Part shown: piece after piece, positions 8,868-17,890 of the stretch
How positions within the stretch are numbered: the stretch's first letter is position 1
Layout: each line of letters opens with the position of its first letter
Assembly (NCBI GenBank): GCA_964655065.1
Contig: CAZZLC010000029.1
Location: forward strand, 21,290 to 85,289
DNA length: 64,000 nt
Reading direction: 5' to 3'
Source of the DNA: DRPG01 sp964655065
GTDB lineage: Bacteria; Myxococcota_A; UBA796; GCA-2862545
The notes under the pieces: generated by a model
Told to the model about the DNA's origin: nothing
The model's input: the letters and a program-made list of their open reading frames with translations, nothing else
Database searches by the model: none
Translations under genes and position numbers: made by a program

Positions 8868-10639
8868 TCCGCTCGCTGGGCGCCATGGTCGCCAAGGAGC
8901 TCGAGCACCACGGACCGGCGCTCCTCGCCGGGGGGGTGCTCGCGCTGACCATCCTCACGACGATGTGGGCGACGGTGCTCCGCGACGGACTCGCGACCCT
9001 GATGTCCGCCGCGTCCGGGTTCGTCTACTACGTCGTGCCGCTCTACGTCTTCTTCGTGGTCAATCGGCTCGTGGTGAACGACCGCTCCGGAGGCACCCAC
9101 GCGTTCGTGGCCGCGCTGCCCGTCTCGGCCTTCGTCCGCTATGCGGTACAACTGGGCGTCGGCGTGGTCGCGGTGGGAGGCCTCGTGGCGGTGACCCTCG
9201 GCACGACGGCCGCTCTCGCGGTCACCCGCGAAGGGCTCCCGCAACCCTGGTTGGTCCAGCTGTTCTGGCAGTTCGAGCTCTACGCGCTGGCCTGGCTCGC
9301 CCTCGACTTCGGCATCGCTCACCTCGGCCGCTTCCGTGTGCTCACCTGGGTCCTCGTGATCGCGCTCGCGCTCGTGGCCGACGGCCCTCGGCTCGACGTC
9401 TTCGGCGACGTCCTGTGGCACGGCGTTCTCCACGATCCGATCGACCAGAGCCGCAGTCAGCCTCCCCTCGCGGCCATCCCGGTGACCCTCTCCTGGACCG
9501 TGGCCGGCGTCGGGCTGGGGTTCGGGCTGGTGTCGTTCCGCGGCGGCCTGATCACGGAGCGCCTCTTCGAGCGGGCCAGCGAGCGCGGCTACGGCGTGCA
9601 GATCTTGCTCGCGCTCGTGGTCCCGACCGTCGTGGAGACGCTGCTCGAGTTGACCGTCGAGCCGAACGACGACGCCTGGTCCGCCCTGACCCGCCAGCCC
9701 GTCGCGGGCGTCGATCTGCACGTCGCGGGACCCCGCGACGGCGCGCTGTGGACAGTGGGGCGCGACGCCGCACGGGATCTCGCCACGCTCGCCGAGCGGA
9801 CGGGGCTCGGGCCATTCCCCACCGTGGTCCTCGTGGACGGGCCCCGCGTCGACTTCGAGGAGGTGAGGGGGATCCCGGACCGCAACCTCGTCCTGGTGGT
9901 CGACGTTGACCACGACCACGGCGACCTCGTGCGCCAGGTGGTGTACCGCACGCTGATCGACCACTCGGACTGGCTCACCGCGTGGAACAGCGACACCGAC
10001 TGGCTGCTCCGGGGCACGCCGGGGTGGCTGCGTCCCGATCCGGTCCTGGAGGCCCGAGCGGCCGCGGGTCGCGCCGCGCTGCCTCACGTGCCGAACTGGC
10101 TCCGCATGGAGCTGGAGGTCGGCGAGGACGTGGCCGAGGGGGTGGCCTGGGCCGCGGTGGACGCCTTGCCCGAGGAAGCCGTGGTCGAGCTGCTCCGGCA
10201 CCTCCTCGCGCGCCCCGTCCACCGGGCCAGCCTGCTCGAGGCGAACCGACTCCGACGCCACCTGGGCGAGGACTGGGTGCGCCGCGTGACCGGCATCGAT
10301 CTCATCGAGCACTGGCGCACCGCACTGCTGATCCGCACCGCGGAGGCCCCCGAGGCCCACGACGGATTCGGGCTGCGGATCGAACCGCGCGGTGATGCGC
10401 TGTACGCCACGTGGACGAGCCGACCTCCGGACGACGCGTGGCTGCGGTGGCGCCGGCTGGACCCGATGTCACTGCATCCGGGACCCGGCGACGTCGACGG
10501 GCTGATCGAGCTCGACCCGGTCGGCCCCATGGAGGTCGTGCTGCCCGTGGACCCTTCGGTGCGCGCGGTCGCCGAGTTCGTGTGGATCGACGAGGAGCTC
10601 GCGGGGCTGCGAACCACCGGCTGGGGGGCGCGCTGGTGA
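8864..10639 (+). CDS. ABC-2 permease fused to a degenerate peptidase-like domain
   Basis: The ATG overlaps the ATPase stop by four bases. Residues 1-260 contain about six hydrophobic helices and an early VAKELEHHGP cytoplasmic helix, as in ABC-2 permeases. Residues 270-591 are soluble and run parallel to the C-terminal metallopeptidase domain of the next gene. The stretch LVRQVVYR at about 355-362 aligns with the next protein's VVTHELAH, so the zinc-binding HExxH has become QVVYR (Q358, R362), and the later glutamate site reads RGTPGWL instead of DEGLASW. A downstream Trp keeps the same spacing. It therefore looks like a catalytically dead paralogue. Known ABC-permease/M1-aminopeptidase fusions are the nearest concept; this relationship is inferred. 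Confidence 0.78.
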   Translation: MIRSLGAMVAKELEHHGPALLAGGVLALTILTTMWATVLRDGLATLMSAASGFVYYVVPLYVFFVVNRLVVNDRSGGTHAFVAALPVSAFVRYAVQLGVGVVAVGGLVAVTLGTTAALAVTREGLPQPWLVQLFWQFELYALAWLALDFGIAHLGRFRVLTWVLVIALALVADGPRLDVFGDVLWHGVLHDPIDQSRSQPPLAAIPVTLSWTVAGVGLGFGLVSFRGGLITERLFERASERGYGVQILLALVVPTVVETLLELTVEPNDDAWSALTRQPVAGVDLHVAGPRDGALWTVGRDAARDLATLAERTGLGPFPTVVLVDGPRVDFEEVRGIPDRNLVLVVDVDHDHGDLVRQVVYRTLIDHSDWLTAWNSDTDWLLRGTPGWLRPDPVLEARAAAGRAALPHVPNWLRMELEVGEDVAEGVAWAAVDALPEEAVVELLRHLLARPVHRASLLEANRLRRHLGEDWVRRVTGIDLIEHWRTALLIRTAEAPEAHDGFGLRIEPRGDALYATWTSRPPDDAWLRWRRLDPMSLHPGPGDVDGLIELDPVGPMEVVLPVDPSVRAVAEFVWIDEELAGLRTTGWGARW

Positions 10640-12438
10640 TTCCGTCGTTCTTCAAGGAGCTGCGCTCACTCGCCCCCTTCTGGATCGCGTTCTTCGTGCT
10701 GCTGGCCGTGCGGGTGCTGACCGACGTGCTCGACGAGAGTCTGGTCCTCGCCCCCCTCGGCAGTCGTCACGCCACCGGCAGCAGTGCCTTCGTCGGGGTC
10801 CTGGTCGGCGTGCTGATGGGCCACGGCATGGTCTCGCACGAGTACGTGAACCAGCACGTCGAGTTCCTCGACGCCCTGCCCACCACACGGGGCCGGCTCT
10901 TCGTGGGCAAGGTCCTGGCCGCCGCCGTGGTCACGGGCTCGGTGACGCTGGTCAGCGCCCTCGTGATGGCGGCCTACGACCGCTACGCGCCGGTGCCACA
11001 CCAGATCCCCTCGCTGCGCCCCATCGTCGTCTCCCACCTCGTGGTGGGGTCCGCGGTCTGGTTCGGGGTCGGAGCGGGGATGCTGCTGTCGTGGCTCCGC
11101 GGCCTGGCCATCGGCGTGGTCATCGTGACGGTGCTGCTCGCCCAGATGGTGGTGTTCGCGTGGCCGCCGCTCGGGGCCGCGATTCCCCTGCCCGACTCGA
11201 GCTTCGGCGAGCTCACGTTCGTGCGGGGGGTCGCCTCGCACCCCAGCGGGCCGCCCGTGTTCTGGTTCGTCGTCGGCAGCCTCTGCATGCTGCTGTCGGG
11301 ACGCTTGTTCCTCGGCCCTGGCGGACGGCTGGTCTCCCGTGGCTCGGCGTCGATGAGCCGCCTGCGCTTCGTCGGCGGCGCGACGGTGGCCGGCATGCTC
11401 GCCTGCTCGGGGTTCGCGTCGGCGCTGATGACGGCCGACGAGCTGCGGGCGCCCGAGCCGATCCAGGTGGCGGACCCCGAAGGTCCGCTGCGCGTGCTGT
11501 ACGTCCCGTCGAATGCCGATCACGTCTCCACCTTGCTCCCCGGACTCCCCGGACGCCTCGAGGCGGTCGCTGCGCTCCTCGACTCCCCGGTCCCGCGCGG
11601 CCCACTCGACGTCGAGTTCCTCGGGACCCAGCGCAACCACGGCGGCGTCTACACCGGGGGCAAGATCCGGCTGCGGCCCGACGCGAGGGCCGAGGTCGTC
11701 ACTCACGAGCTCGCCCACGCGGTGGCGTTCGAGCGACTCGGCGAGGCCGCGTGGCACCAGACCGCCCACACGAGGTTCTTCGACGAGGGGCTGGCGAGCT
11801 GGGTGGCCGACGAGATCGACGGAGACGGTGAAGATCCGGTCGCCGCGGGGCTCGTGCGCGCACTCGGCCAGGCCCGCTTCGACCTGCTCGTCGAGGACGG
11901 CCGTCTGACCTACCGCCAGGACATCCAGGAGGCCTACTGGCTGGGCGAGGTCTTTGTCCGCGCCCTCGTCGACGTGGCGGGACTGCCCGCCATTCCCTGC
12001 GTGCTGGACGCGCTGGGTCGCGCGGGGCGGCGACCGGCGGCCGGACTCGCGCTCTGGTACGGAGCCGCGGGCCAGTGCGGCTTCGATCTCGATGCGGTGA
12101 CGGCCCGGTGGGAGGCACGTCTGGATGCCCTGGCCGCCGAGCTCGAGGTGCCCCGCCTGCGGGTCCGCCGCGCGACGCGCCCGGAGGGTCCGGCGCTGGA
12201 GGTCTGGGACGAGGCCGACCGGGGCCTCCCCCTCCGGTGCCGGTTCCGGTCGGACCCCGCCACGCCCGTCGACCTCTACGTGCAGCGTCGGGTCGAGGAT
12301 GGGGCCTGTGCCGTCCCGTCGTCGGTGCTCTCGGGCTCCACCTACGACTACCAGGTGGGCTTCGTCTTCGACGACACCGGGCCCGAGCCCGTGGGCGCCT
12401 TCCTTCCCTGGGTGATTCAGGTGCGGCGGGACCCCTGA
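10636..12438 (+). CDS. ABC-2 permease fused to a zinc metallopeptidase (gluzincin-type) domain
   Basis: A GTG at 10636 overlaps the previous stop by four bases. The 600-residue protein has about six to seven hydrophobic helices in residues 1-280 (starting after FFKELRSLAP), then a large soluble domain with HELAH at 357-361 and a third zinc ligand candidate E384 in FFDEGLASW, 27 residues after the first His. That is the HExxH...E pattern of gluzincin/M1-like peptidases. Downstream YWLGEVFVRALVD resembles the helical segment that follows the active site in peptidase MA-like domains. A C-terminal beta domain (residues 505-600) ends the chain. It probably forms a heteromeric exporter with the preceding permease and the ATPase; whether the peptidase acts on the exported substrate is unknown. 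Confidence 0.82.
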   Translation: MIPSFFKELRSLAPFWIAFFVLLAVRVLTDVLDESLVLAPLGSRHATGSSAFVGVLVGVLMGHGMVSHEYVNQHVEFLDALPTTRGRLFVGKVLAAAVVTGSVTLVSALVMAAYDRYAPVPHQIPSLRPIVVSHLVVGSAVWFGVGAGMLLSWLRGLAIGVVIVTVLLAQMVVFAWPPLGAAIPLPDSSFGELTFVRGVASHPSGPPVFWFVVGSLCMLLSGRLFLGPGGRLVSRGSASMSRLRFVGGATVAGMLACSGFASALMTADELRAPEPIQVADPEGPLRVLYVPSNADHVSTLLPGLPGRLEAVAALLDSPVPRGPLDVEFLGTQRNHGGVYTGGKIRLRPDARAEVVTHELAHAVAFERLGEAAWHQTAHTRFFDEGLASWVADEIDGDGEDPVAAGLVRALGQARFDLLVEDGRLTYRQDIQEAYWLGEVFVRALVDVAGLPAIPCVLDALGRAGRRPAAGLALWYGAAGQCGFDLDAVTARWEARLDALAAELEVPRLRVRRATRPEGPALEVWDEADRGLPLRCRFRSDPATPVDLYVQRRVEDGACAVPSSVLSGSTYDYQVGFVFDDTGPEPVGAFLPWVIQVRRDP

Positions 12439-12472
12439 TCCCGGTGTAAGCGTCTGGGTCGGAGGAACCACC

Positions 12473-14029
12473 ATGCGCCTGTTTGTCCTCGCGCCGCTCT
12501 TCGCCTGTACCGGCGACGGACCCGATCTCGAGCCGGATCCCGAGCCCTCCGACACCGGCGAGGCCGTCCCGGCCGACACCGGCGAGGCGCCGCTCCCCAC
12601 CGAGGGTGACGGCGGCGACGCGCTCGGTCCGCGCTTCCAGAGCGGCACTCGGCTGGCGGCACGCTCGATCGGGGCGGCCGGCGCCGACGAGCGGATCTTC
12701 GCCTACTTCCACGACACCCAGCTCGACACCCCGTGCCGCTTCGTGCTCGCGACCGACGAGGTGCTGCGCTGCCTGCCCTCGACCGAGGCCGGCGAGCGCG
12801 CCTACCTCGACGACGAGTGCTTCCAGGCGGTCGACGTCTACCGCTGCGCGGACCCCTCCTACCAGCTCCTGGGCTTCCCGCTCGAGCGCGACGACGAGTG
12901 CGACCTCTTCCGCACCGTGTTCGAGGTCCGCGAGGTCGCACCTGCGGCCGAGCAGCCCGACGCGCTCTTCCAGGCCGACCCCTTTGTCGGGAGCTGCGGC
13001 CCCTGGCCAGGCTCCCTCCCCACCGTGGTCGACGTGGGCGACCTGGTCGACCCCGAGACCTTCGTCGGCGCCACGATCCGGGAGCGGGTGACGCAGCAGG
13101 GCTTCGGGGTCCGCGAGATCGTGGCCGACGACGGCGCGGTGCTGCGCCAGGAGCTGTTCACCGAGACGGACGGCACCTGCGCGATGCGCTACCTCGGCGG
13201 CCTCGGCCCGCGCTGCGTCCCCGCCCGCACGGCCCTCCTCGGCGCGGGTCCCGGCGTGGACTGGTGGTTCGGCGACGAGGCATGCGAGGTCGCCCCGCTG
13301 GCCTACACGTCGAGGAACCCCTGCCTCGACGAGGCCCCTCGGCTCGCGCTCGAGTTCGCCGACTTCCAGGGCCCCCGCCCGTGGCGCGTCGGAGAGCCCT
13401 ACACCGAGGAGACGGCCTACGAGGACCAGACCGGAGAGTGCACCCAGCAGACCGTCGCCGAGACCCCCTGGACGCTCTACACCGTGCTCGGGCCGGCCAC
13501 CGAGCAGACGCTGCCCGCCACCCGGCTGGAGATCGTCCCGGGTTCGCCGGTGTCGTTCGCCCGCTTCGTCGACCAGTTCGGCCTGTGGCTGGCCCCCGGC
13601 TTTCCCGAGGGCAGGCTCGGCCGGGGCGCCGGGGGACCCTTCGTGCGGTCCGACGGCACGGCGTGCAGCGCCCTCGTGACCGAGGACCACGGTGTGCGCT
13701 GCGTCGACGGCGACGTCCTGTTCGCCGACGACTTCTCGGTTCGCTACTTCGCCGATCCGGCGTGCACGGATCGGGTCGTGCAGACCATCCCGGGCGAGGT
13801 GCCGAGCGCGCTCGTGCTCGCCACCGCCGAGTCCTGCGTGCCTCGTGGCGACGCCCAGCAGGTGGGGATCGATGTCCTCGCCGTGGGAGGACCGTACGCG
13901 GGCTCGACGCTGTACCGTCGCTCGTCACCGGACGCGGTTTGCGAGCCGGCCCCGCTGGAGCCCACGCTCGACTACTACGACGTCGGTGACTCGATCGTGG
14001 AGACCCTGCCCGAGCTCACCGTCGAGTGA
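12473..14029 (+). CDS. Cysteine-rich lipoprotein of unknown function
   Basis: ATG 12473 follows GGAGGA and starts a lipoprotein signal, MRLFVLAPLFAC (Cys at 12). A low-complexity Asp/Glu/Pro/Thr linker with two DTGEA units occupies residues 20-45. The remaining 470 residues contain about twenty cysteines spread through a series of similar modules of roughly 90-110 residues, each with a C-R-F/C-x-P or ECTxx-type pair, for example TPCRFVLATDEVLRCLPS near 85 and TACSALVTEDHGVRCVDG near 400, and YFADPACTDRV near 425. This suggests an internal repeat of a disulfide-bonded domain on the cell surface. No known family. The end overlaps the next convergent gene by 14 bases. Confidence 0.7.
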   Translation: MRLFVLAPLFACTGDGPDLEPDPEPSDTGEAVPADTGEAPLPTEGDGGDALGPRFQSGTRLAARSIGAAGADERIFAYFHDTQLDTPCRFVLATDEVLRCLPSTEAGERAYLDDECFQAVDVYRCADPSYQLLGFPLERDDECDLFRTVFEVREVAPAAEQPDALFQADPFVGSCGPWPGSLPTVVDVGDLVDPETFVGATIRERVTQQGFGVREIVADDGAVLRQELFTETDGTCAMRYLGGLGPRCVPARTALLGAGPGVDWWFGDEACEVAPLAYTSRNPCLDEAPRLALEFADFQGPRPWRVGEPYTEETAYEDQTGECTQQTVAETPWTLYTVLGPATEQTLPATRLEIVPGSPVSFARFVDQFGLWLAPGFPEGRLGRGAGGPFVRSDGTACSALVTEDHGVRCVDGDVLFADDFSVRYFADPACTDRVVQTIPGEVPSALVLATAESCVPRGDAQQVGIDVLAVGGPYAGSTLYRRSSPDAVCEPAPLEPTLDYYDVGDSIVETLPELTVE

Positions 14030-14510
14030 CGGGGCGGATCGCCGCCTCCGCCTCCTCGATGTCGTAGCGCGCGATCTTGTTGCGCCGAACCGAGGTCACG
14101 ATCCCCGTGATCCCGATCGGGATGGACGCGATGACCAGGCCGAGGCCCGCCGGGCTGGCGCCATCGCCCAACGAAGTGAGCAGGAGCCCGGGGATCAGCG
14201 TGCCGAACTGCAAGGCGAGCAGCGTGTTCGACGCGCGGGTGAGCGTCTCGATCCGGTCCCCGCGACGGTCGTCGCCGACCGCGCGGGCGAAGTCGGCAGG
14301 CATCAGCGGTCCCTCGGGGGTCACGGCCACGAGGCGCTTGTCGCTACCGCGAACCGCGGGATCCACGATGTGACCATAGCTTCCGAGGCGGCCCTTGTAG
14401 GACCGGTTCTGCGACCGGTAGGTCTCGAACGCGATCGGCGGGGCCTCGTCGGGGCTCGTCTCGGCGGACTGGGCGCCCGCGAGGGCGGACCACAGCAAGA
14501 GCACGGACAT
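14016..14510 (-). CDS. Small exported membrane protein of unknown function
   Basis: The start at 14510 follows GGAGGTGAGG on the minus strand and gives a cleavable signal (MSVLLLWSALAGAQSAE); the longer frame adds a non-signal leader. The 164-residue protein has a middle segment ending FARAVGDD, one hydrophobic stretch with two halves (LALQFGTLIPGLLL and LGLVIASIPIGITG) that could form a hairpin, then a basic RRNKIARYDIEEAEAAI tail. Common in Myxococcota as an uncharacterised protein. No catalytic motif seen. Confidence 0.6.
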   Translation of the reverse strand: MSVLLLWSALAGAQSAETSPDEAPPIAFETYRSQNRSYKGRLGSYGHIVDPAVRGSDKRLVAVTPEGPLMPADFARAVGDDRRGDRIETLTRASNTLLALQFGTLIPGLLLTSLGDGASPAGLGLVIASIPIGITGIVTSVRRNKIARYDIEEAEAAIRPVTRR

Positions 14511-14582
14511 CCTCACCTCCGGCCGATGCGTAACGCTCGGCCCCCGTGCCCCCTGCGGCGAGGTAAGCGCCACGTAAGGTGT

Positions 14583-15668
14583 TCAGGCGCCCCGGGGCTC
14601 GGAGGGGTTCCGGTGGAACGGCTCGAGCTCCCTCGATGGACAGCCCGGCGGATGGCGGAAGAACAGCCGGGTGTCGGCAAACCGCGAGGTCACGAACCGC
14701 TCCACGAGCTGAATGGTGCCGATGGGCACGCGCTCCTCGTGGGCGTGCCACAGCGCGTAGACCCGATAGAGCGGGCCTGGCGCGACGCGGGGCAGCGCCC
14801 TCGTGAAGCGACGCCGTCTGGCGCGCCGCCACTGGGTCACGAAGTGGTCGCTGGGTACCATCACGAGCCCGATGGGCACCTCGGAGCGCGTCTGGTCGGT
14901 GACCCTGCTCTCACCGTCCTGATCGACGTCGTAGAGCGGATCCACGCTCACCGCACGGCCCGCGAAGCTCGTTCCGCACGGCCCAATCCCGGGCATGTCC
15001 GCCCCCTCGGGGCCTGCTTCCCGAATGCGATCGAAGATCCAGAACAGCGTGCGGATGTCGCGGTAGCGATGGTCGAAGGTGGTGGGCCCGAGCCAGGTGC
15101 GCTGCTCGCGCGTGATGATGGTCTCGTCGGTGTCGTCGACGTCGAACGCGGGAGGGCCGAACACCATGTCGGCCGACGGCCGATCGGTGCGCGGGAACTT
15201 CAGGGCGACGCCGGCTGCGAAGCCCCCCTGGTCGGAGATGTTGCCGTTGGACACGCGGAGCAGCCCCTCGCTCGGTGCAGCGAGGATGCCCCGGCACCGG
15301 TTGCCCTCGTCGGGGCGATAGGCGACTCGCGCCACGCACCCCACCGGGTGGAGGAACTTCTGCCCGATCACCATGCTGTGGCCACGAGGCAGGGTGTCGC
15401 CGCGGTGGACGAACGCGTTGAGCAGGTTGCGCGGGCGTACGAAGGCTGGATCCGGCGGGGGAACCGGACCCGGGGTGTCGTCTTCGAGACACGCCGCCCA
15501 GAGTCCCTCGAGCTTGTCGCGCCACGACCCGGTCGGGTCGCTCTCGGTCGGGACCACCGGGGGCTGTGGGGTGTCACGAACCTGGTCGAGAAAGCAGTCC
15601 GAGCGGCTGTCCGCGAGGGCAGCGGGCCGCCGTCCAAAGATGCCGAGCAGGCGAAAGAGGTCGTGCAC
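14583..15668 (-). CDS. Catalase-related haem protein (possible hydroperoxide lyase / allene oxide synthase relative)
   Basis: A 361-residue protein whose GTG start at 15668 follows a G-rich stretch; a second GTG at 15707 would overlap the upstream gene. No signal peptide. A central block reads like the haem-side strand of catalase-superfamily proteins: RGILAAPSEGLLRVSNGN, then DQGGFAAGVALKFP (compare R-F-S-N-G ... D-x-R-G-x-A-x-K in catalases), followed by a VFGPPAF segment where catalases have N-N-x-P-x-F. The usual distal Asn is therefore not evident, and I cannot place the proximal Tyr. Directly downstream of a lipoxygenase-like gene, it fits known bacterial and coral pairings in which a catalase-related enzyme converts fatty-acid hydroperoxides. 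The assignment is tentative. Confidence 0.45.
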   Translation of the reverse strand: MHDLFRLLGIFGRRPAALADSRSDCFLDQVRDTPQPPVVPTESDPTGSWRDKLEGLWAACLEDDTPGPVPPPDPAFVRPRNLLNAFVHRGDTLPRGHSMVIGQKFLHPVGCVARVAYRPDEGNRCRGILAAPSEGLLRVSNGNISDQGGFAAGVALKFPRTDRPSADMVFGPPAFDVDDTDETIITREQRTWLGPTTFDHRYRDIRTLFWIFDRIREAGPEGADMPGIGPCGTSFAGRAVSVDPLYDVDQDGESRVTDQTRSEVPIGLVMVPSDHFVTQWRRARRRRFTRALPRVAPGPLYRVYALWHAHEERVPIGTIQLVERFVTSRFADTRLFFRHPPGCPSRELEPFHRNPSEPRGA

Positions 15669-15682
15669 GGTCCCCCCCGGGA

Positions 15683-17890
15683 TCAGGTATTGATGCGGAT
15701 CCGCCACCGATCGAGTGACGGCAGCCCGGCCAAGACGAGCTGGTCGGCCGGCGACTCGGTCGGCCCCGGCCCCGGCGCGTTCATGATCGCGTTGAAGGCC
15801 TGCACCACATCGAGGTCGTCGCCCTTGTCGATCGTCTCGAGCAGCAACGGGTCGTCGGGATCGCCGATCACCCCCCATCGCGTGTTGTGGAGCACCCACC
15901 CCACGGCGATCTGAGGCACGCAGTCGGTCAACCGGGGCAGTGCGTCTTGCCACCAGGAGAAAAAGCCCGGCTCGTCCCAGTTGTCGGGCGGCCGCAGGTG
16001 CCTCAGCCCGAACGCGGCATGACGCAGCGAGCCGCCATCGACCCAGCCTCGATCGTTGACCCAGCTGTGCACGAACGTGGCGTGGAAGATCACGAACCGG
16101 CAGAGCTGGCGGATCTCCTCGAGGGTGCCCGGAAGGCTGAGGTGGCCGGGACCGGGGTTCGGGCGAGGGTGCTCGCCGGGCCACAGCCAGTGGTGGCCTG
16201 CGAGAGGGGTCGCCGGCTGGCCCGGCGGCGTCGAGGGGTGCGCGGCGTGATCCCGCAGCGCGTCCCCTAGCGCCTCGATCTCGCGCGCCTGCGCCCGGGG
16301 CTCGAGCTCGGGGAGCAGGATCGCCACGAAGCGACCGATGCCCTCCCAGAAGGCGGTCGCCCCGACGCCGTACTCGGACCAGCCGAGCACCGGGTGCTCC
16401 TTTCCCCGAGGGGAGAAGCCCTTCCAGTCCACCTGGGCGAGCTGGTTGCGCAGTCTCGCCCCCACTCCGGCCTCGTCGAGGCCGGTGGAGCGGGGAAGCA
16501 GCCCCTGGCCCTCGAGCACGAGCGCGTCACCGAGCCGGTTGATGCCGGAGACGTCCCGCACGAAGGGCTGGAGGATGCGGCGGACGCGTGTAAGGGGGCC
16601 TGCCCGCTCCCCCCGGCCGTGCACCTGGAGGCACAGCGCGATCGACTCGACGAGGAGGTGGGTTCGGGCCAGGTGGATGTCGGTCTGGCCGGCCACGAGC
16701 GACACGCTGCGCGCCACGAACTGAGCGTGCTGCCACGCGGCGTGGCCGTCGGCGGGGGTCACCTCGCGCACGTCGAACCACTCGGGGTCGTCCTCGTCGA
16801 CTCCGGCGTCGACCGGGTCGCGGCGCTCGGAGCGGTCGCGCGACGCGATGCGGATCTTGCGCAACGCGTACTCACCGTCGGCCTGGCGCACCCAGGTGAC
16901 GCGCACGTTGGGAAGCTCGTAGGGGCCCCGCAGCGGCACGTCGTCCCAGTTGTGGTCGAGCACGATGCGGGAGCCGTCGTCCGAACGCTGGAGCGGAAAG
17001 GTGGCGAACCCGTCGAGGAGCCGCTTCGAGGTGTAGGCCGTGCAGTCCGTCCAGGGATCGGGCTGTCCCGAGGGCCGCGGATACCAGTCCGCGAGCTCGA
17101 GGTGGGTCTCCGGAACCGGCGTGTCGCGGTAGTCGGCCAGGATCTTGAACACCCGGACCGACAGCGCCCAGCGGGGCAACAGGGCGAGTCGCCAGCCGAA
17201 CCACGCCCGAAGCAGCGGCACCGCGTTGTACGGCGTACAGTGGCCAGCCGAGAGCAGCGCCGCCCGGTACTCGTCGCTCCACGACAGCGAGAACTCGGGG
17301 GCGTGAATCGGCAACGCGCGCGGGTTGTCCCGCCGGGGCACCGGCCCGCCCGGTCGGTAGGCCCAGGGGTGGGCGGGCCAGTCGAGGCGGGGCTCCGCGG
17401 GCCACAACGCATCGGTCACCAGCGAGCGACGGCGCCTCAGCGCCGTCGGCGGCGGCGGCGGCGGTGCCTTCGAGCGCAGCACCATGTGCTCGAGGGTGCG
17501 CCGCACGCGGGCCTCGTCGTCGGAACGGGGGCCCTCGGGGGCCGGGTCGTGCAGCAACGTGAGCAGGGTGTCGACCGAGAGGTGTCGGCCGTCGGGGAGC
17601 GAGGCCAATGCCCGCTCGAGGTCCTCGGGGTCCATCGGCGTCCGCTCCACGAGAGGTGCCTTGGCCGAAGGAGCCCCGCAGGTGCCCGGAGGGCGCGCGC
17701 CCCCCAACCAGCGGGCACAGGGTGTGGGTACCCAGCTCGGAACCTCTCCTCCCCGCCGCGGCGTGGTGTCCCGGTAGAGCAGGGCCGGAACGTCCGCCGC
17801 ACCGTAGAGCTCGAGCACACCAGGCAGCTCGGGCGGGTCGGCCTCGTAGATCCACTGGCAGGAGAGGAGGTCTCGGGGGTCCGTCGGCAT
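15683..17890 (-). CDS. Lipoxygenase-like non-haem iron dioxygenase
   Basis: ATG 17890 overlaps the kinase stop (TGATG). The 735-residue protein matches the lipoxygenase pattern: H406 and H411 in HLARTH (HxxxxH) and H608 and N612 in HSWVN (HxxxN), spaced much as in soybean LOX-1 (H499, H504, H690, N694). A DWYPRP...TDCTAY...LLDGF region near 280-315 resembles the W-x-D...R-L-x-G signature upstream of the iron site. There is no N-terminal PLAT domain or signal peptide. The predicted reaction is oxygenation of a polyunsaturated fatty acid. One oddity: lipoxygenases end in an Ile whose carboxylate binds iron, but this one ends Ile-Asn-Thr. Transcribed with an upstream GAF-AAA+ regulator and kinase, and a downstream catalase-related gene. 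Confidence 0.72.
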   Translation of the reverse strand: MPTDPRDLLSCQWIYEADPPELPGVLELYGAADVPALLYRDTTPRRGGEVPSWVPTPCARWLGGARPPGTCGAPSAKAPLVERTPMDPEDLERALASLPDGRHLSVDTLLTLLHDPAPEGPRSDDEARVRRTLEHMVLRSKAPPPPPPTALRRRRSLVTDALWPAEPRLDWPAHPWAYRPGGPVPRRDNPRALPIHAPEFSLSWSDEYRAALLSAGHCTPYNAVPLLRAWFGWRLALLPRWALSVRVFKILADYRDTPVPETHLELADWYPRPSGQPDPWTDCTAYTSKRLLDGFATFPLQRSDDGSRIVLDHNWDDVPLRGPYELPNVRVTWVRQADGEYALRKIRIASRDRSERRDPVDAGVDEDDPEWFDVREVTPADGHAAWQHAQFVARSVSLVAGQTDIHLARTHLLVESIALCLQVHGRGERAGPLTRVRRILQPFVRDVSGINRLGDALVLEGQGLLPRSTGLDEAGVGARLRNQLAQVDWKGFSPRGKEHPVLGWSEYGVGATAFWEGIGRFVAILLPELEPRAQAREIEALGDALRDHAAHPSTPPGQPATPLAGHHWLWPGEHPRPNPGPGHLSLPGTLEEIRQLCRFVIFHATFVHSWVNDRGWVDGGSLRHAAFGLRHLRPPDNWDEPGFFSWWQDALPRLTDCVPQIAVGWVLHNTRWGVIGDPDDPLLLETIDKGDDLDVVQAFNAIMNAPGPGPTESPADQLVLAGLPSLDRWRIRINT

